A DNA stretch of 64,000 nucleotides from Cohnella sp. WQ 127256 (GTDB taxonomy: Bacteria > Bacillota > Bacilli > Paenibacillales > Paenibacillaceae): the NCBI RefSeq assembly GCF_024519285.1, contig NZ_JAMZCY010000005.1, positions 310,001 through 374,000 of the forward strand, in the 5' to 3' direction. The position numbers and the translations under genes are program-made. Each line of letters begins with the position of its first letter. The stretch's first letter is position 1. Shown in pieces: positions 36,453-45,771 of this stretch. The notes beneath the pieces are model-generated. The model saw only the letters and a program-made list of their open reading frames with translations, did not search any database and was not told where the DNA came from.

Positions 36453-37634
36453 ATGGTAAGCGTTCCTGTTCTAAGTAGGCCCGGCATTGATCTTCCTCAG
36501 GAAGTCAAGAAGACGGAATCCCCGTTTTCACGTCATGTAGGTCATTTAATAACGGATATCTTCCAACCTATAGTCGTCAAAGATTGGATGAAGAGCTGTC
36601 CGGTCATTACTCCGAATCAGCAAAGTGATGAGCTATTAAAACGATTTCGCGAAAAAAACGAGCTCGAATGTATTGTCGTATGCGATGAACAACATCGTCC
36701 ATTAGGGTTAATTATGAAAAGTCGGTTTTTTAGATTAGTGGGCTCCTTGTATGGGGCATCCTTATTCGGACACAAGCCTGCTTCAAATTTGATGGATTCG
36801 CAGCCCTTATGCGCGGAAATCACGATTGACCCGCAGGAGCTCATTGACCGTGCTTTATCTCGTGCAGAAGAAACTTTCTACGATGCTGTTCTTCTAACGG
36901 ATAACGGAAAGTTCGTGGGTGTTCTCACTATGAATGACCTATTAAATGTGTCCCGGTTACTGCAACGTGAAGCTGTGAACCGTCAAATACGCACCATTCG
37001 AGATACGGAGAACATGATTACGAATATGCATGAATCGATTGCGAATGTGACGGATGCAACGAAAGAAACGCAATCTTGCAGCGAACGAATTGCTGAAATT
37101 ACGGATCAAGGCAGAGATGAACTGGGAGATATGCTGCGTCTATTTACGCTTTGGTCTTCTAATGCATCTAAGCAAGAGGAAGCCGTTCTTCAGTTAAAGG
37201 AACGTACTACAGCAGTAGATGGAATTAGTCGGTTAATTTCTGATCTGGCGGAACAATGTAATCTGTTAGCCGTGAACGCGACGATTGAAGCCGCTAGAGC
37301 AGGAGAGCAAGGGAAAGGCTTCGGTGTCGTTGCCAATGAAATTCGTATCCTTGCGGATCAAACGAAGCGATCAACGACTCAAATCTCCAGCTTGATCAAA
37401 TCGATGGCAGAAGCGGTGAATGGCGCAGTTAACCTTGTAGGAGAAGGCAAGAAGGGAGCGGACAAGGGATTCTCCCAAGTGAAGAAGACAGAGGATACTT
37501 TTGCACAGCTATGGAGTTCATCTGAACTTAATCATGATGCAACGTCGAGACTCATGGACGCTTCCCGCGAAGCCAAGGATATATCGGATGAGGTCCGGAA
37601 GGAGTTTCATAAGCTCGTCAATCAAATGGGCTAA
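36453..37634 (+). CDS. Soluble chemoreceptor-like signalling protein with CBS domain pair
   Basis: A 393-residue protein without membrane segments. Residues about 40-175 form a CBS pair ([41 protein letters not shown]). A helical linker follows, then a chemoreceptor signalling hairpin (about 250-390) with tip [20 protein letters not shown] and [17 protein letters not shown]. The CBS region resembles that of the GGDEF protein encoded at 48487-50778 ([10 protein letters not shown] versus GKPIGLVMKE). CBS pairs often bind adenylates, so a nucleotide-sensing input to CheA-type signalling is plausible. A PhoP-box-like promoter lies directly upstream. No che genes are in the window. Confidence 0.85.
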   Translation: MVSVPVLSRPGIDLPQEVKKTESPFSRHVGHLITDIFQPIVVKDWMKSCPVITPNQQSDELLKRFREKNELECIVVCDEQHRPLGLIMKSRFFRLVGSLYGASLFGHKPASNLMDSQPLCAEITIDPQELIDRALSRAEETFYDAVLLTDNGKFVGVLTMNDLLNVSRLLQREAVNRQIRTIRDTENMITNMHESIANVTDATKETQSCSERIAEITDQGRDELGDMLRLFTLWSSNASKQEEAVLQLKERTTAVDGISRLISDLAEQCNLLAVNATIEAARAGEQGKGFGVVANEIRILADQTKRSTTQISSLIKSMAEAVNGAVNLVGEGKKGADKGFSQVKKTEDTFAQLWSSSELNHDATSRLMDASREAKDISDEVRKEFHKLVNQMG

Positions 37635-37637
37635 TAT

Positions 37638-37691
37638 TTAACATTTTGATAATAAATCTAGAACAGCTGCTTTACAAAAGAATAATATACT
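37638..37691 (+). promoter_or_regulatory. PhoP box and promoter of the first pst operon
   Basis: 11-bp-phased hexamers TTAACA (37638), ATAATA (37649), AGAACA (37660), TTTACA (37671). The last ends 9 nt before TATACT (37686-37691). No -35 is needed at an activated promoter. It begins immediately after the chemoreceptor gene and points at the 37740 gene. Confidence 0.75.
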
Positions 37692-37739
37692 CAGTTTAGG
37701 AAGAAGAATTTACCACAATTAGAAGGGTGATCATAATCG

Positions 37740-39152
37740 ATGTTGCTAAAAAAAGCGTCTATTGTTTCTGTGTTAGCGTTAGCAGTTGGAGTTTCTGCCG
37801 TGGGTGCGGCATCCGCAGCAACCGTAACGAAAGCGAGCGCTGTACAGGTTTCAGATTCGACTTACATCGTCAATGGAATATCGGTTAACCTCAAAACATT
37901 TTTTGAAAAAAACAAAACGATTGTATCTGTTCGGGACTTAGGAGTTAGCCTGGGTGCAAGTTTTCAAGTGACTAAGGATACGATTCAATTGAAGTTGAAC
38001 AGTCACACGGTTGAACTTAAGCTAAACAGTAATGTGATCAACGTTGACGGAGCTGAGCAACAATTGACGGTTCCAGTTAAGAGTGTTGCAGGCACTACAT
38101 ATGTGGAATTAAAAGCAAGCGTCGAGGCATTAGGTGCACATTTTGCTAAGGATGCGTCTGGCACAACTTGGATTGATGCGAACTTACTTGCTAATGTAGA
38201 TCAAATCCAATGGGTAGATGCGACTAGATTCATAGCGTCTCAAGAAAATGAATCAGGCCGTGCAGACTTTCTAGTCGATGCTCAAACGGGTAAATATAAG
38301 CAGCTTCGGATTTCGGAAGGCGCATCAGAGTTGGTTGTTGCTCCAAATGGAGAAAAAGCAGCTTACACTAGCGCTAGCGGAGAAATCTATGTCATTAGCT
38401 TCGGTGCTTATAATGCAGCTCAAGTAAGCGAAGATAACAGCATCAAAACAGAATTAGTCTGGTCGGCAGATAGCTCTAGCATTTATTTCCTACAAGGAGA
38501 TAAAGGTAGCGTAATCGCTAAGCTGGATCCGAGAACTAAAGGGATTACAAAAATCGTTGACGATAAAGTGGATTACAAAGCAAATCTTGAAGTATCTACG
38601 GACGGGAAGTCGTTCACTTATACGGTTACGAAGCCAGGAGCAGTTGTTGCAGATAGCTCGAAGCCGGTAGAAAGCGACGATGTTGCAATAGACATGAAGG
38701 GTACGGAGCCACAAATCTACCTATTCACAGTTGATCCTTCCGTTAAGGACAATAAGGCTGTTAAGCTGACGTCAACTGCGGATGATAAAGTGTTCATTCA
38801 TGCTTCCCCGGATACATCGAGTGTTTCATACGTGAGCATTAGCAATGATGATGACGCTAAATCCATTCTTAACACTGTGGGTAAAGACGCTGTTGTCAAA
38901 ACGTTGTTCAAAGAGAAGGACGTTTATCAAGCTACTCTTTCCGGCGGAAAATGGTATTTGTTAACGGAAGGTAGCGGGACGAATAACTTCGTCTACTCCC
39001 TTGATCCAGCAACAGGAGCTGCTGTACAACTGTACACATTATCCGATAGTGTAACTGAAATTGTGGTTAAAGAAGGCGCACCTTTCGCTGTTATTAACAA
39101 CGGTCGCGTATTCCTAGATATTAACGGTCATTGGAAGCCAACATCCCTATAA
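37740..39152 (+). CDS. Secreted protein with copper-amine-oxidase N-like domain and beta-propeller-like repeats
   Basis: A 470-residue exported protein. The signal peptide (LLKKASIVSVLALAVGVSAVG, cleavage near ASA-A) is followed by a domain of about 110 residues resembling the copper amine oxidase N-terminal domain common in Paenibacillus exoproteins (IVSVRDLGVSLGASF; TYVELKASVEALGAHF), here presumably a cell-surface module without copper. The rest has WD40/TolB-like beta-strands (LVWSADSSSIYFLQGDKGS, VSTDGKSFTYTV), probably a propeller. It lies 23 bp upstream of a phosphate-binding protein gene behind a PhoP-box-like promoter, which suggests a role under phosphate starvation; what that role is cannot be read. 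Confidence 0.75.
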   Translation: MLLKKASIVSVLALAVGVSAVGAASAATVTKASAVQVSDSTYIVNGISVNLKTFFEKNKTIVSVRDLGVSLGASFQVTKDTIQLKLNSHTVELKLNSNVINVDGAEQQLTVPVKSVAGTTYVELKASVEALGAHFAKDASGTTWIDANLLANVDQIQWVDATRFIASQENESGRADFLVDAQTGKYKQLRISEGASELVVAPNGEKAAYTSASGEIYVISFGAYNAAQVSEDNSIKTELVWSADSSSIYFLQGDKGSVIAKLDPRTKGITKIVDDKVDYKANLEVSTDGKSFTYTVTKPGAVVADSSKPVESDDVAIDMKGTEPQIYLFTVDPSVKDNKAVKLTSTADDKVFIHASPDTSSVSYVSISNDDDAKSILNTVGKDAVVKTLFKEKDVYQATLSGGKWYLLTEGSGTNNFVYSLDPATGAAVQLYTLSDSVTEIVVKEGAPFAVINNGRVFLDINGHWKPTSL

Positions 39153-39175
39153 GAGATTTGAGAGGAGAAATAAGT

Positions 39176-40033
39176 ATGAAATTATTCAAAACATTATCAG
39201 TGGCAGCTATGGCGATCGCACTAGTTGCAACTTCCATTACAGGATCCACGGCAAGTGCTGCAAGCTCTCTAAAGGGTAAAATTGTCGTAAACGGATCATC
39301 CGCACTTCTTCCATTAACGCTACAAGCAGCCAATGAATTTAAGAAGCTGAACCCGAAGGTAAAAATTTCAGCCTCAGCTGCTGGTTCCATTACGGGTCCT
39401 CAATCTGTACGTAAAGGGATTGCGGACATCGGCGCAGTAGATTGGGACGCTTCCCAGGATGTACCAGGCTTCAAAAAATTCGATGGTCAAGTGGCACACA
39501 AAGTAGCGGTTATTCCTTTCGCGGCTGTCGTAAACAAGAATGTAACTGCCGACAACTTAACTACAAAGCAACTGCAAGACATTTTCTCCGGTAAAGTGAA
39601 GAACTGGAAAGATGTTGGCGGCGAGGATGCGGATATTATCGTTGTCAACCGTGCATTTGGCTCGGGTACTCGTGTTAACTTTCAAATGAAGGCTTTACAA
39701 GGCACGGACTTCATTAGCAAAGGCGACAATTACAAAGAAGTAAAATCAAGCGGTGACATGAAAACAGCTGTTGAAACAACACCGAATGCGATCGGATATA
39801 TGGATCTGGTCTATGTAACGAGCAAGATGAAAGCTGTAAAAATCAACAACATCGCACCAACAGAAGCGAATGTGATTAACGGAACTTATAAAGTATGGGG
39901 CTATGGATACTACATGACTAAAGGCGAGCCGGATGGTGCGGTTAAAGCGTTCATCGAGTATATCCAAAGCAGTAAGTTTCAAAATGGTTCATTGAAAAAG
40001 CTGAAATTCATCCCGATTTCTGCAATTAAGTAA
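39176..40033 (+). CDS. pstS: Phosphate ABC transporter substrate-binding protein (non-lipidated)
   Basis: A 285-residue PstS-like binding protein. I use the ATG at 39176 behind GAGGAGAAA. The signal peptide ends in TASAAS with no lipobox cysteine, so unlike the second PstS it should be released or wall-held. Ligand-loop motifs are ...NGSSALLPL near the N-terminus, DIGAVDWD and NRAFGSGTRVNF, matching the phosphate-contacting loops of PstS. It is followed by a stem-loop and then pstC and pstA. Confidence 0.88.
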   Translation: MKLFKTLSVAAMAIALVATSITGSTASAASSLKGKIVVNGSSALLPLTLQAANEFKKLNPKVKISASAAGSITGPQSVRKGIADIGAVDWDASQDVPGFKKFDGQVAHKVAVIPFAAVVNKNVTADNLTTKQLQDIFSGKVKNWKDVGGEDADIIVVNRAFGSGTRVNFQMKALQGTDFISKGDNYKEVKSSGDMKTAVETTPNAIGYMDLVYVTSKMKAVKINNIAPTEANVINGTYKVWGYGYYMTKGEPDGAVKAFIEYIQSSKFQNGSLKKLKFIPISAIK

Positions 40034-40062
40034 GCAAACGGACTCCAATAACAAAACATGGG

Positions 40063-40105
40063 GAAGAAACCAGCATAGCGAATACCACGCGAAGCTGGTT
40101 TCTTC
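40063..40105 (+). promoter_or_regulatory. Intercistronic stem-loop between pstS and pstC (first operon)
   Basis: GAAGAAACCAGC and GCTGGTTTCTTC, perfect 12-bp arms, no T-run. Probably stabilises the pstS mRNA or limits read-through to the permease genes. Confidence 0.6.
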
Positions 40106-40125
40106 ATGGGAGGAATAATACCCTT

Positions 40126-41094
40126 ATGCAACTGGAAACTTCAGTTCAAAGTCTGAAAATGGGTACAGAGGAAAGTGAGCTCGGAGGCAGTATCAAAGCC
40201 GGCTCGGGAAGAATGCTTGATCGTAAAAACAGACTTTTGTTTTACAACCGTTCTTTCAAAATCGCATGTATCGCCAGTGCTTCATTTGTCTGCCTTGTAT
40301 TGTTTAGCATCCTCTTCTTTATGTTCCGTACGGGGGTATTAACATTCAGGGATGTTCCGATGGCGACCTTCTTCTTTTCCACGGATTGGTCACCTGAGAA
40401 TGAGAGCTACGGCGCTTTCGTGTTTATCTTTGGCACGTTTGCTCTTACCCTTCTGACTCTATTAATCTCTGTACCGCTATCCATTATTATCGCAGTGTTT
40501 ATGGCTGAAGTCGCTCCGAAGTGGATGAGAAACCTACTACGTCCTGTACTTGACCTGCTTGTCGGAATTCCTTCGGTCGTATACGGATTCCTTGGATTAA
40601 CGATCTTGATTCCATTACTTAGGAATATTACGGGTACGAATATGGGAGACGGAATATTAGCAGCAGCTATCGTTCTGACGATAATGGTACTCCCGACGAT
40701 AAGCCGAATCAGTGATGATGCGATTAGCGTAGTCCCGAGAAAATATAGGGATGCTTCCTATGCGCTTGGGGCGACCAGATTCCAGACCATATTCAAGGTA
40801 ACGATACCAGCAGCCCGTAGTGGAATTATGTATGGAGTTATCCTAGGCATGGCTCGTGCGATAGGTGAGACGATGGCCGTTGTTATGGTTATTGGGAATA
40901 CACCGCAATTAGCAGATGCCCTATTCAAACCGACATCGGTATTAACGAGTAACATCGTTATGCAAATATCGAACGTTCCATTCGATTCAACTTGGAATAA
41001 CGCGCTTTATATGATGGGCTTCCTATTACTTGTGATTTCACTCCTTATGATCGTGCTCGTACGCTTGCTACAACAGAAAGGAGCACATCGATGA
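40126..41094 (+). CDS. pstC: Phosphate ABC transporter permease PstC
   Basis: A 322-residue inner-membrane permease with six helices after a hydrophilic 40-residue N-terminus. The family EAA loop is ISVVPRKYRDASYALGATRFQTIFKVTIP, preceded by GIPSVVYGFLGL, and GMARAIGETMAVVMVIGN is typical of PstC. It overlaps pstA by 4 bases (ATGA). Confidence 0.93.
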   Translation: MQLETSVQSLKMGTEESELGGSIKAGSGRMLDRKNRLLFYNRSFKIACIASASFVCLVLFSILFFMFRTGVLTFRDVPMATFFFSTDWSPENESYGAFVFIFGTFALTLLTLLISVPLSIIIAVFMAEVAPKWMRNLLRPVLDLLVGIPSVVYGFLGLTILIPLLRNITGTNMGDGILAAAIVLTIMVLPTISRISDDAISVVPRKYRDASYALGATRFQTIFKVTIPAARSGIMYGVILGMARAIGETMAVVMVIGNTPQLADALFKPTSVLTSNIVMQISNVPFDSTWNNALYMMGFLLLVISLLMIVLVRLLQQKGAHR

Positions 41095-41987
41095 AATCGG
41101 CTACTACTGGAACCCGAGGAATGTTCACCTCGGATAGAGGAATGAATAACTTCAACAATAGGATGTTTACCTTCTTCGTATGGGGCATATCGGCTTGTAT
41201 TATTTTATTTATTTGTGCGTTGCTTTATTTAATCCTGCAAAAAGGATTGCCTAGCCTCACCTGGGATTTCATTATGGGATTGCCGAGCGAGATGGAAGAA
41301 GGAGGGGGAATCGGACCCGCATTATTCAACTCCTTCTATATGTTACTGATCTCTCTTCTGATCGCGGTACCTTTAGGGATGATGGCAGGGATCTATTTGG
41401 CTGAATTTGCACCGGAAAATAAAGTGATCAGCTTCGTAAGAATTTGTGTAGAAGGCTTAGCATCCGTGCCATCGATTATTTTCGGTTTGTTCGGAATCGC
41501 CTTGTTCGTCGAAATGTTCCAGGTCGGTCTTACGATTATTGGGGGAGCTGTAAGCTTAGCCTTCCTTAATCTGCCCGTTATGACTCGTGTGACGGAAGAA
41601 GCCATCCGGGCTGTTCCTCAAGATATGAAGCAGGCTTCATTCGCGTTAGGAGCGACTCATCTGCAGACGATTCGCCGTGCGTTAATTCCTACTGCTGTAA
41701 GTGGAATTGTAACAGGAATTTGTTTGGTAGCGGGACGTGCATTCGGGGAAAGTGCTGTTATTATTCTTACCGCCGGTGTTACAACCTCCGGTGAAATGTG
41801 GGATTTCAATCTGCTATCGCCAGGTGAAACCCTAGCCGTACATCTGTGGTACGTACAATCAGAAGCTATAGTGCCGGATGCGGTATCGATATCGGATAAG
41901 TCGGCCGCTGTTCTCGTATTTATTATTCTGATGTTTAATATTCTGTTCCGCATTCCTCTGTGGATCAAGGAACGTAAAAGTCGTTAA
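41091..41987 (+). CDS. pstA: Phosphate ABC transporter permease PstA
   Basis: A 298-residue permease partner of PstC with six helices. Motifs are GGGIGPALFNSFYMLLI, LASVPSIIFGLFGIALF, the EAA loop RAVPQDMKQASFALGATHLQ and GRAFGESAVIILTAG. No ATPase gene follows in this operon; a terminator lies 35 bp downstream. The complex must therefore borrow PstB from the neighbouring operon (or elsewhere). Confidence 0.93.
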   Translation: MKSATTGTRGMFTSDRGMNNFNNRMFTFFVWGISACIILFICALLYLILQKGLPSLTWDFIMGLPSEMEEGGGIGPALFNSFYMLLISLLIAVPLGMMAGIYLAEFAPENKVISFVRICVEGLASVPSIIFGLFGIALFVEMFQVGLTIIGGAVSLAFLNLPVMTRVTEEAIRAVPQDMKQASFALGATHLQTIRRALIPTAVSGIVTGICLVAGRAFGESAVIILTAGVTTSGEMWDFNLLSPGETLAVHLWYVQSEAIVPDAVSISDKSAAVLVFIILMFNILFRIPLWIKERKSR

Positions 41988-42021
41988 TCACATCCTCTTG
42001 TGAAACAAAATGAAGAAAGAA

Positions 42022-42055
42022 TGCTGCAGCGAGCTATCCTCGTTGTGGTATTTTT
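42022..42055 (+). terminator. Terminator after the first pst operon
   Basis: TGCTGCAGCGAG and CTCGTTGTGGTA pair over 12 bp with several G-U pairs, followed by TTTTT. It separates the first pst operon from the second. Confidence 0.6.
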
Positions 42056-42093
42056 CTGTTTTCTGTTATGAAAATTAACAGATAGCTTGATAT

Positions 42094-42147
42094 TTTACAC
42101 TGCGTTAACAAAAGTAGAACATTGGTTTAACATCAACCTTCTACAAT
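42094..42147 (+). promoter_or_regulatory. PhoP box and promoter of the second pst operon
   Basis: Four near-perfect 11-bp-phased hexamers: TTTACA (42094), TTAACA (42105), AGAACA (42116), TTAACA (42127). The last ends 9 nt before TACAAT (42142-42147). This is the best match in the window to the known PhoP box. Confidence 0.82.
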
Positions 42148-42195
42148 ATGAACTGTAAGCAAAAAAAAACGAGGCTTGGAAGGGGATCTACAAAA

Positions 42196-43110
42196 ATGAA
42201 GAAGATGTTATTAACTACGATGGTGTTGGTACTCGCGTTTGCTCTGGCCGCGTGCGGTCAAAAAAATAATGATGGGAATAATGCTTCAAGCGGTGCACCA
42301 AGTGGAGGCGCAGCAGCTGAATTGAAAGGTTCAATTCTGGCATCTGGCTCATCCGCATTGCTACCACTTGTTGAACAGGCTTCTAAGAAATTCATGGATA
42401 GTAACAAAGGTGTTTCCATTCAAGTACAAGCTGGCGGAAGCGGAACAGGCTTAACTCAAGTATCTGAAGGACAATCAGATATCGGCAACTCCGATGTATT
42501 CGCGGAAGAGAAGCTGGATGCAGATAAAGCAGCTGCACTTGTTGATCACCAGGTAGCGGTTGTTGGAATGGCAGCAGTTGTTAACCCAGATGTCACAATT
42601 GATAATCTTACAAAACAACAATTAGTTGATATTTTCACAGGCAAAGTTACGAACTGGAAAGACTTTGGTGGCGGCGATCAAAAAATTCAAATCATTAACC
42701 GTCCATCCAGCTCCGGTACTCGTGCAACTTTCGAAAAATATGCACTAGGTGAAAAATCGGTAGATTTGCCAGGTGCGATTCAAGAGGATTCATCCGGTAC
42801 GGTTAGGAAGCTTGTTGGCGAAACACCAGGAGCGATTGGCTACTTGGCACTGTCTTACCTAGACGATTCCGTCAAAACTGTGAAATACGAAGGTGTAGAT
42901 GCAAGCGTAGATAATGTTGCTAACGGAACCTATCCAGTATGGGCATATGAGCACATGTATACAAAAGGTGAGCCTAACGAAGTATCTAAAGCATTCCTTG
43001 AGTTCATGTTGAGCGATGAAGTTCAAAATGGAGACGTTGTTGAGCTTGGATACATCCCAGCTAGTAAAATGGAAGTTAAGCGTGACGTTAACGGCAATAT
43101 TACAAAATAA
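42196..43110 (+). CDS. pstS: Phosphate-binding lipoprotein PstS
   Basis: A 304-residue binding protein of the second pst operon. I use the ATG at 42196 (GGAAGGGG upstream). The lipobox LALAAC gives a lipidated Cys, then a Gly/Asn/Ser-rich linker. Phosphate-loop motifs are ...GSSALLPLVEQ, GGSGTGLTQV, DIGNSDVF, and NRPSSSGTRATF. It is a paralogue of the PstS at 39176. A stem-loop separates it from pstC. Confidence 0.93.
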   Translation: MKKMLLTTMVLVLAFALAACGQKNNDGNNASSGAPSGGAAAELKGSILASGSSALLPLVEQASKKFMDSNKGVSIQVQAGGSGTGLTQVSEGQSDIGNSDVFAEEKLDADKAAALVDHQVAVVGMAAVVNPDVTIDNLTKQQLVDIFTGKVTNWKDFGGGDQKIQIINRPSSSGTRATFEKYALGEKSVDLPGAIQEDSSGTVRKLVGETPGAIGYLALSYLDDSVKTVKYEGVDASVDNVANGTYPVWAYEHMYTKGEPNEVSKAFLEFMLSDEVQNGDVVELGYIPASKMEVKRDVNGNITK

Positions 43111-43130
43111 TTAGGTTCCATATCCTACGC

Positions 43131-43163
43131 CAATCGAGAGGCAGAAACCTTGCCTCTTGATTG
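43131..43163 (+). promoter_or_regulatory. Intercistronic stem-loop between pstS and pstC (second operon)
   Basis: CAATCGAGAGGCA and TGCCTCTTGATTG, 13-bp stem with one G-U pair and a 7-nt loop, no T-run. Same position as the stem-loop of the first operon. Confidence 0.6.
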
Positions 43164-43184
43164 ACTGTGTAAAGGGAGAGAGTT

Positions 43185-44087
43185 ATGGCACAGTCGCTAG
43201 AACGCCAAAAAGCAAAGCCGCATCTGGTCGAGGAATGGGTAGGTAAGATATATACCCTTATCTGTATTTTGTTCCTCATTATTACTATCGTTTCCCTTGT
43301 CTATTTTGTTGCTTCTAAAGGGCTCAGTACCTTTTTCGTAAATCACGTTAACGTGGCCGATCTATTAACAGGGTTGAAATGGTCTCCTGACGGAGAGCCA
43401 GCACTTTATGGGGCGTTGCCTTTCATATTTGGTTCATTTAGTACTTCTTTACTAGCTGCGCTGATTGCAGCTCCGCTTAGTTTTTGTGCAGCAGTATTTA
43501 TGATCGAAATTGCTCCCAAATTCGGACGCAAATTTTTACAGCCAGTCATTGAATTGCTGGCAGGTATTCCTTCTGTTGTGTATGGGTTTGTGGGCTTAAG
43601 TGTTATTGTTCCCTTTTTCCGAGATGTATTTCCCGGTCAAGGAGTCGGTATCGCAGCCGGAGCCCTCGTTCTATCGATTATGATTCTCCCTACGATTACG
43701 ACAATAGCTACCGACGCGTTAGCCGCACTACCTAAAGGTCTGAAAGAAGGATCTTATGCGTTAGGTGCAACTCGTTGGCAGACCATATATCGAATTGTCC
43801 TACCTACTACACTGCCTGCACTAATGACAGGTATTGTACTCGGTATTGCACGTGCATTCGGTGAAGCATTAGCCGTGCAAATGGTTATCGGTAATGCACC
43901 TCATATTCCACGGTCCCTGTTCGAATCGGCTTCAACCTTGACAAGTGCGATTACGTTGAACATGGGGAACACGGCTACGGGAACGGTGGCCAATAATGCA
44001 CTATGGTCTCTAGCTCTTATTCTCATGCTGATGACGTTCGTCTTTGTCTTCATTGTACGTTGGCTGGAAGGGAGATCGAAAATATGA
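43185..44087 (+). CDS. pstC: Phosphate ABC transporter permease PstC
   Basis: A 300-residue PstC of the second operon with six helices. Motifs are LLAGIPSVVYGFVGL, the EAA loop AALPKGLKEGSYALGATRWQ and GIARAFGEALAVQMVIGN. GGGAGAGAG precedes the ATG. Overlaps pstA by 4 bases. Confidence 0.94.
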   Translation: MAQSLERQKAKPHLVEEWVGKIYTLICILFLIITIVSLVYFVASKGLSTFFVNHVNVADLLTGLKWSPDGEPALYGALPFIFGSFSTSLLAALIAAPLSFCAAVFMIEIAPKFGRKFLQPVIELLAGIPSVVYGFVGLSVIVPFFRDVFPGQGVGIAAGALVLSIMILPTITTIATDALAALPKGLKEGSYALGATRWQTIYRIVLPTTLPALMTGIVLGIARAFGEALAVQMVIGNAPHIPRSLFESASTLTSAITLNMGNTATGTVANNALWSLALILMLMTFVFVFIVRWLEGRSKI

Positions 44088-44971
44088 AAGCAAAAACGGC
44101 GGATAAATTGGCAACCTCGATCATCGTCGCTGTCGCAGCCTTTATTGTCTTAATATTAGCAGGTTTGCTTGGTTACATTCTCTTCAGGGGATTAGGACAT
44201 ATCAGCTTCGATTTTCTTACTTCTGCTCCGGAGACTATCCGCAAGGGTGGGGGAATCGGGCCGCAGTTATTTAACTCGATCTTCCTACTTGTCTTGACCA
44301 TGATCATTACGATCCCGATTGGCTTAGGCGCTGGGATTTACATGAGCGAGTATGCTCCACCGAATCGGATAACGAATTCCATTCGATTAATCGTTGAGGT
44401 GTTATCATCCGTTCCTTCCATTATTGTGGGTTTATTCGGACTTCTTATCCTCGTTAATATGTTTGGACTTGGCTTCTCGTTATTCTCAGGTGCTCTAGCG
44501 CTTACTGTATTTAACCTTCCTTTGATGGTTCGAATTACGGAGCAAGCCCTCAAGGGTGTTCCTCGGGAACAGAAGGAAGCAAGCCTTGCATTAGGACTTT
44601 CCAAGTGGAAAACAATTACATCAGTCATGCTGCCGATCGCTCTACCGGTCATACTTACAGGTACGATTCTTGCTGCAGGACGGGTTTTCGGCGAAGCAGC
44701 TGCGCTCTTATTCACAGCTGGGATGAGCTCTCCGCGGCTTGATTTTACGGATTGGAATCCATTCAGCCCCTTCTCACCATTAAATCCGTTCCGCCCAGCG
44801 GAAACGTTAGCCGTTCATATTTGGAAAATCAACTCGGAAGGGTTGGCGCCGGACGCAGCACAAATTGCTGCAGGAGCATCAGCAGTTCTCGTCATTACCG
44901 TGTTGCTATTTAATTTTGCGGCGAGATGGCTTGGTCGTTATATGCATCGTAAATTTACTGCAATCAAATAG
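44084..44971 (+). CDS. pstA: Phosphate ABC transporter permease PstA
   Basis: A 295-residue PstA. I place the start at the ATG at 44084, overlapping the pstC stop (ATGA) behind GGAGATCG; an upstream in-frame start would overlap pstC by 85 bp. Motifs: GGGIGPQLFNSIFLLVL, LSSVPSIIVGLFGLLIL, EAA loop KGVPREQKEASLALGLSKWK, GRVFGEAAALLFTAG. pstB follows after 12 bp. Confidence 0.94.
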   Translation: MKAKTADKLATSIIVAVAAFIVLILAGLLGYILFRGLGHISFDFLTSAPETIRKGGGIGPQLFNSIFLLVLTMIITIPIGLGAGIYMSEYAPPNRITNSIRLIVEVLSSVPSIIVGLFGLLILVNMFGLGFSLFSGALALTVFNLPLMVRITEQALKGVPREQKEASLALGLSKWKTITSVMLPIALPVILTGTILAAGRVFGEAAALLFTAGMSSPRLDFTDWNPFSPFSPLNPFRPAETLAVHIWKINSEGLAPDAAQIAAGASAVLVITVLLFNFAARWLGRYMHRKFTAIK

Positions 44972-44983
44972 GGGGAATATCAC

Positions 44984-45742
44984 GTGCAACCTATCGCAAT
45001 GTCTGCTAAAGACCTGAGTGTTTCGTACGGCGATAGCCCAGCCGTTAGGAAGGTTTCACTCGATTTTGCTGCTAAGCAGGTAACAGCCTTAATTGGTCCT
45101 TCTGGTTGTGGGAAATCTACTTTCCTACGGAGTCTGAATCGAATGAACGATCTCATACCTAACTGTGTAGTTACGGGAGAAATCTGGATCCGGGATCAGG
45201 ATGTGAACAGTCCGTCGACAGACGTTGTATCACTGCGTCAGAAAATCGGTATGGTCTGGCAACGCCCGAATCCTTTTCATAAATCGATATATGAGAATAT
45301 TGCGTTTGGCCCGCGTTATCATGGAGTAAAAAATAAGAAGAAGCTAGATGAGATCGTCGAGGAGTCCTTAAAGAAGGCTGCGCTATGGGAAGAGACCAAA
45401 GATCGACTCCATAACTCGGCACTAGCGCTCTCCGGCGGACAGCAGCAACGCTTATGCATTGCCAGGTCGATTGCTGTTAAGCCAGAACTTATCCTTATGG
45501 ATGAGCCCGCTTCGGCATTAGATCCCGTCTCCACCTCTAAGATTGAGGAACTGATCGCAGAGCTGAAGCAAGATTATTGTATCGTCATCGTAACTCATAA
45601 CATGCATCAAGCCGCTCGCGTCTCCGATAAGACAGCATTTTTCCTTAACGGAGAAGTTGTTGAGCATGACTTAACCCATAACATTTTTACCAACCCGCAA
45701 AAACCGGCGACGAACGATTACATCACAGGGCGGTTCGGATAA
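44984..45742 (+). CDS. pstB: Phosphate ABC transporter ATP-binding protein PstB
   Basis: A 252-residue ATPase that powers phosphate import. Walker A is GPSGCGKST, the signature is [12 protein letters not shown] and Walker B is [12 protein letters not shown], followed by the H-loop [11 protein letters not shown]. The start is GTG with GGGGGAA upstream. First of two tandem pstB genes, as in B. subtilis pstBA/pstBB. Confidence 0.95.
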   Translation: MQPIAMSAKDLSVSYGDSPAVRKVSLDFAAKQVTALIGPSGCGKSTFLRSLNRMNDLIPNCVVTGEIWIRDQDVNSPSTDVVSLRQKIGMVWQRPNPFHKSIYENIAFGPRYHGVKNKKKLDEIVEESLKKAALWEETKDRLHNSALALSGGQQQRLCIARSIAVKPELILMDEPASALDPVSTSKIEELIAELKQDYCIVIVTHNMHQAARVSDKTAFFLNGEVVEHDLTHNIFTNPQKPATNDYITGRFG

Positions 45743-45771
45743 TAACAAGACATTCATTAGAAGAGGGAGAT

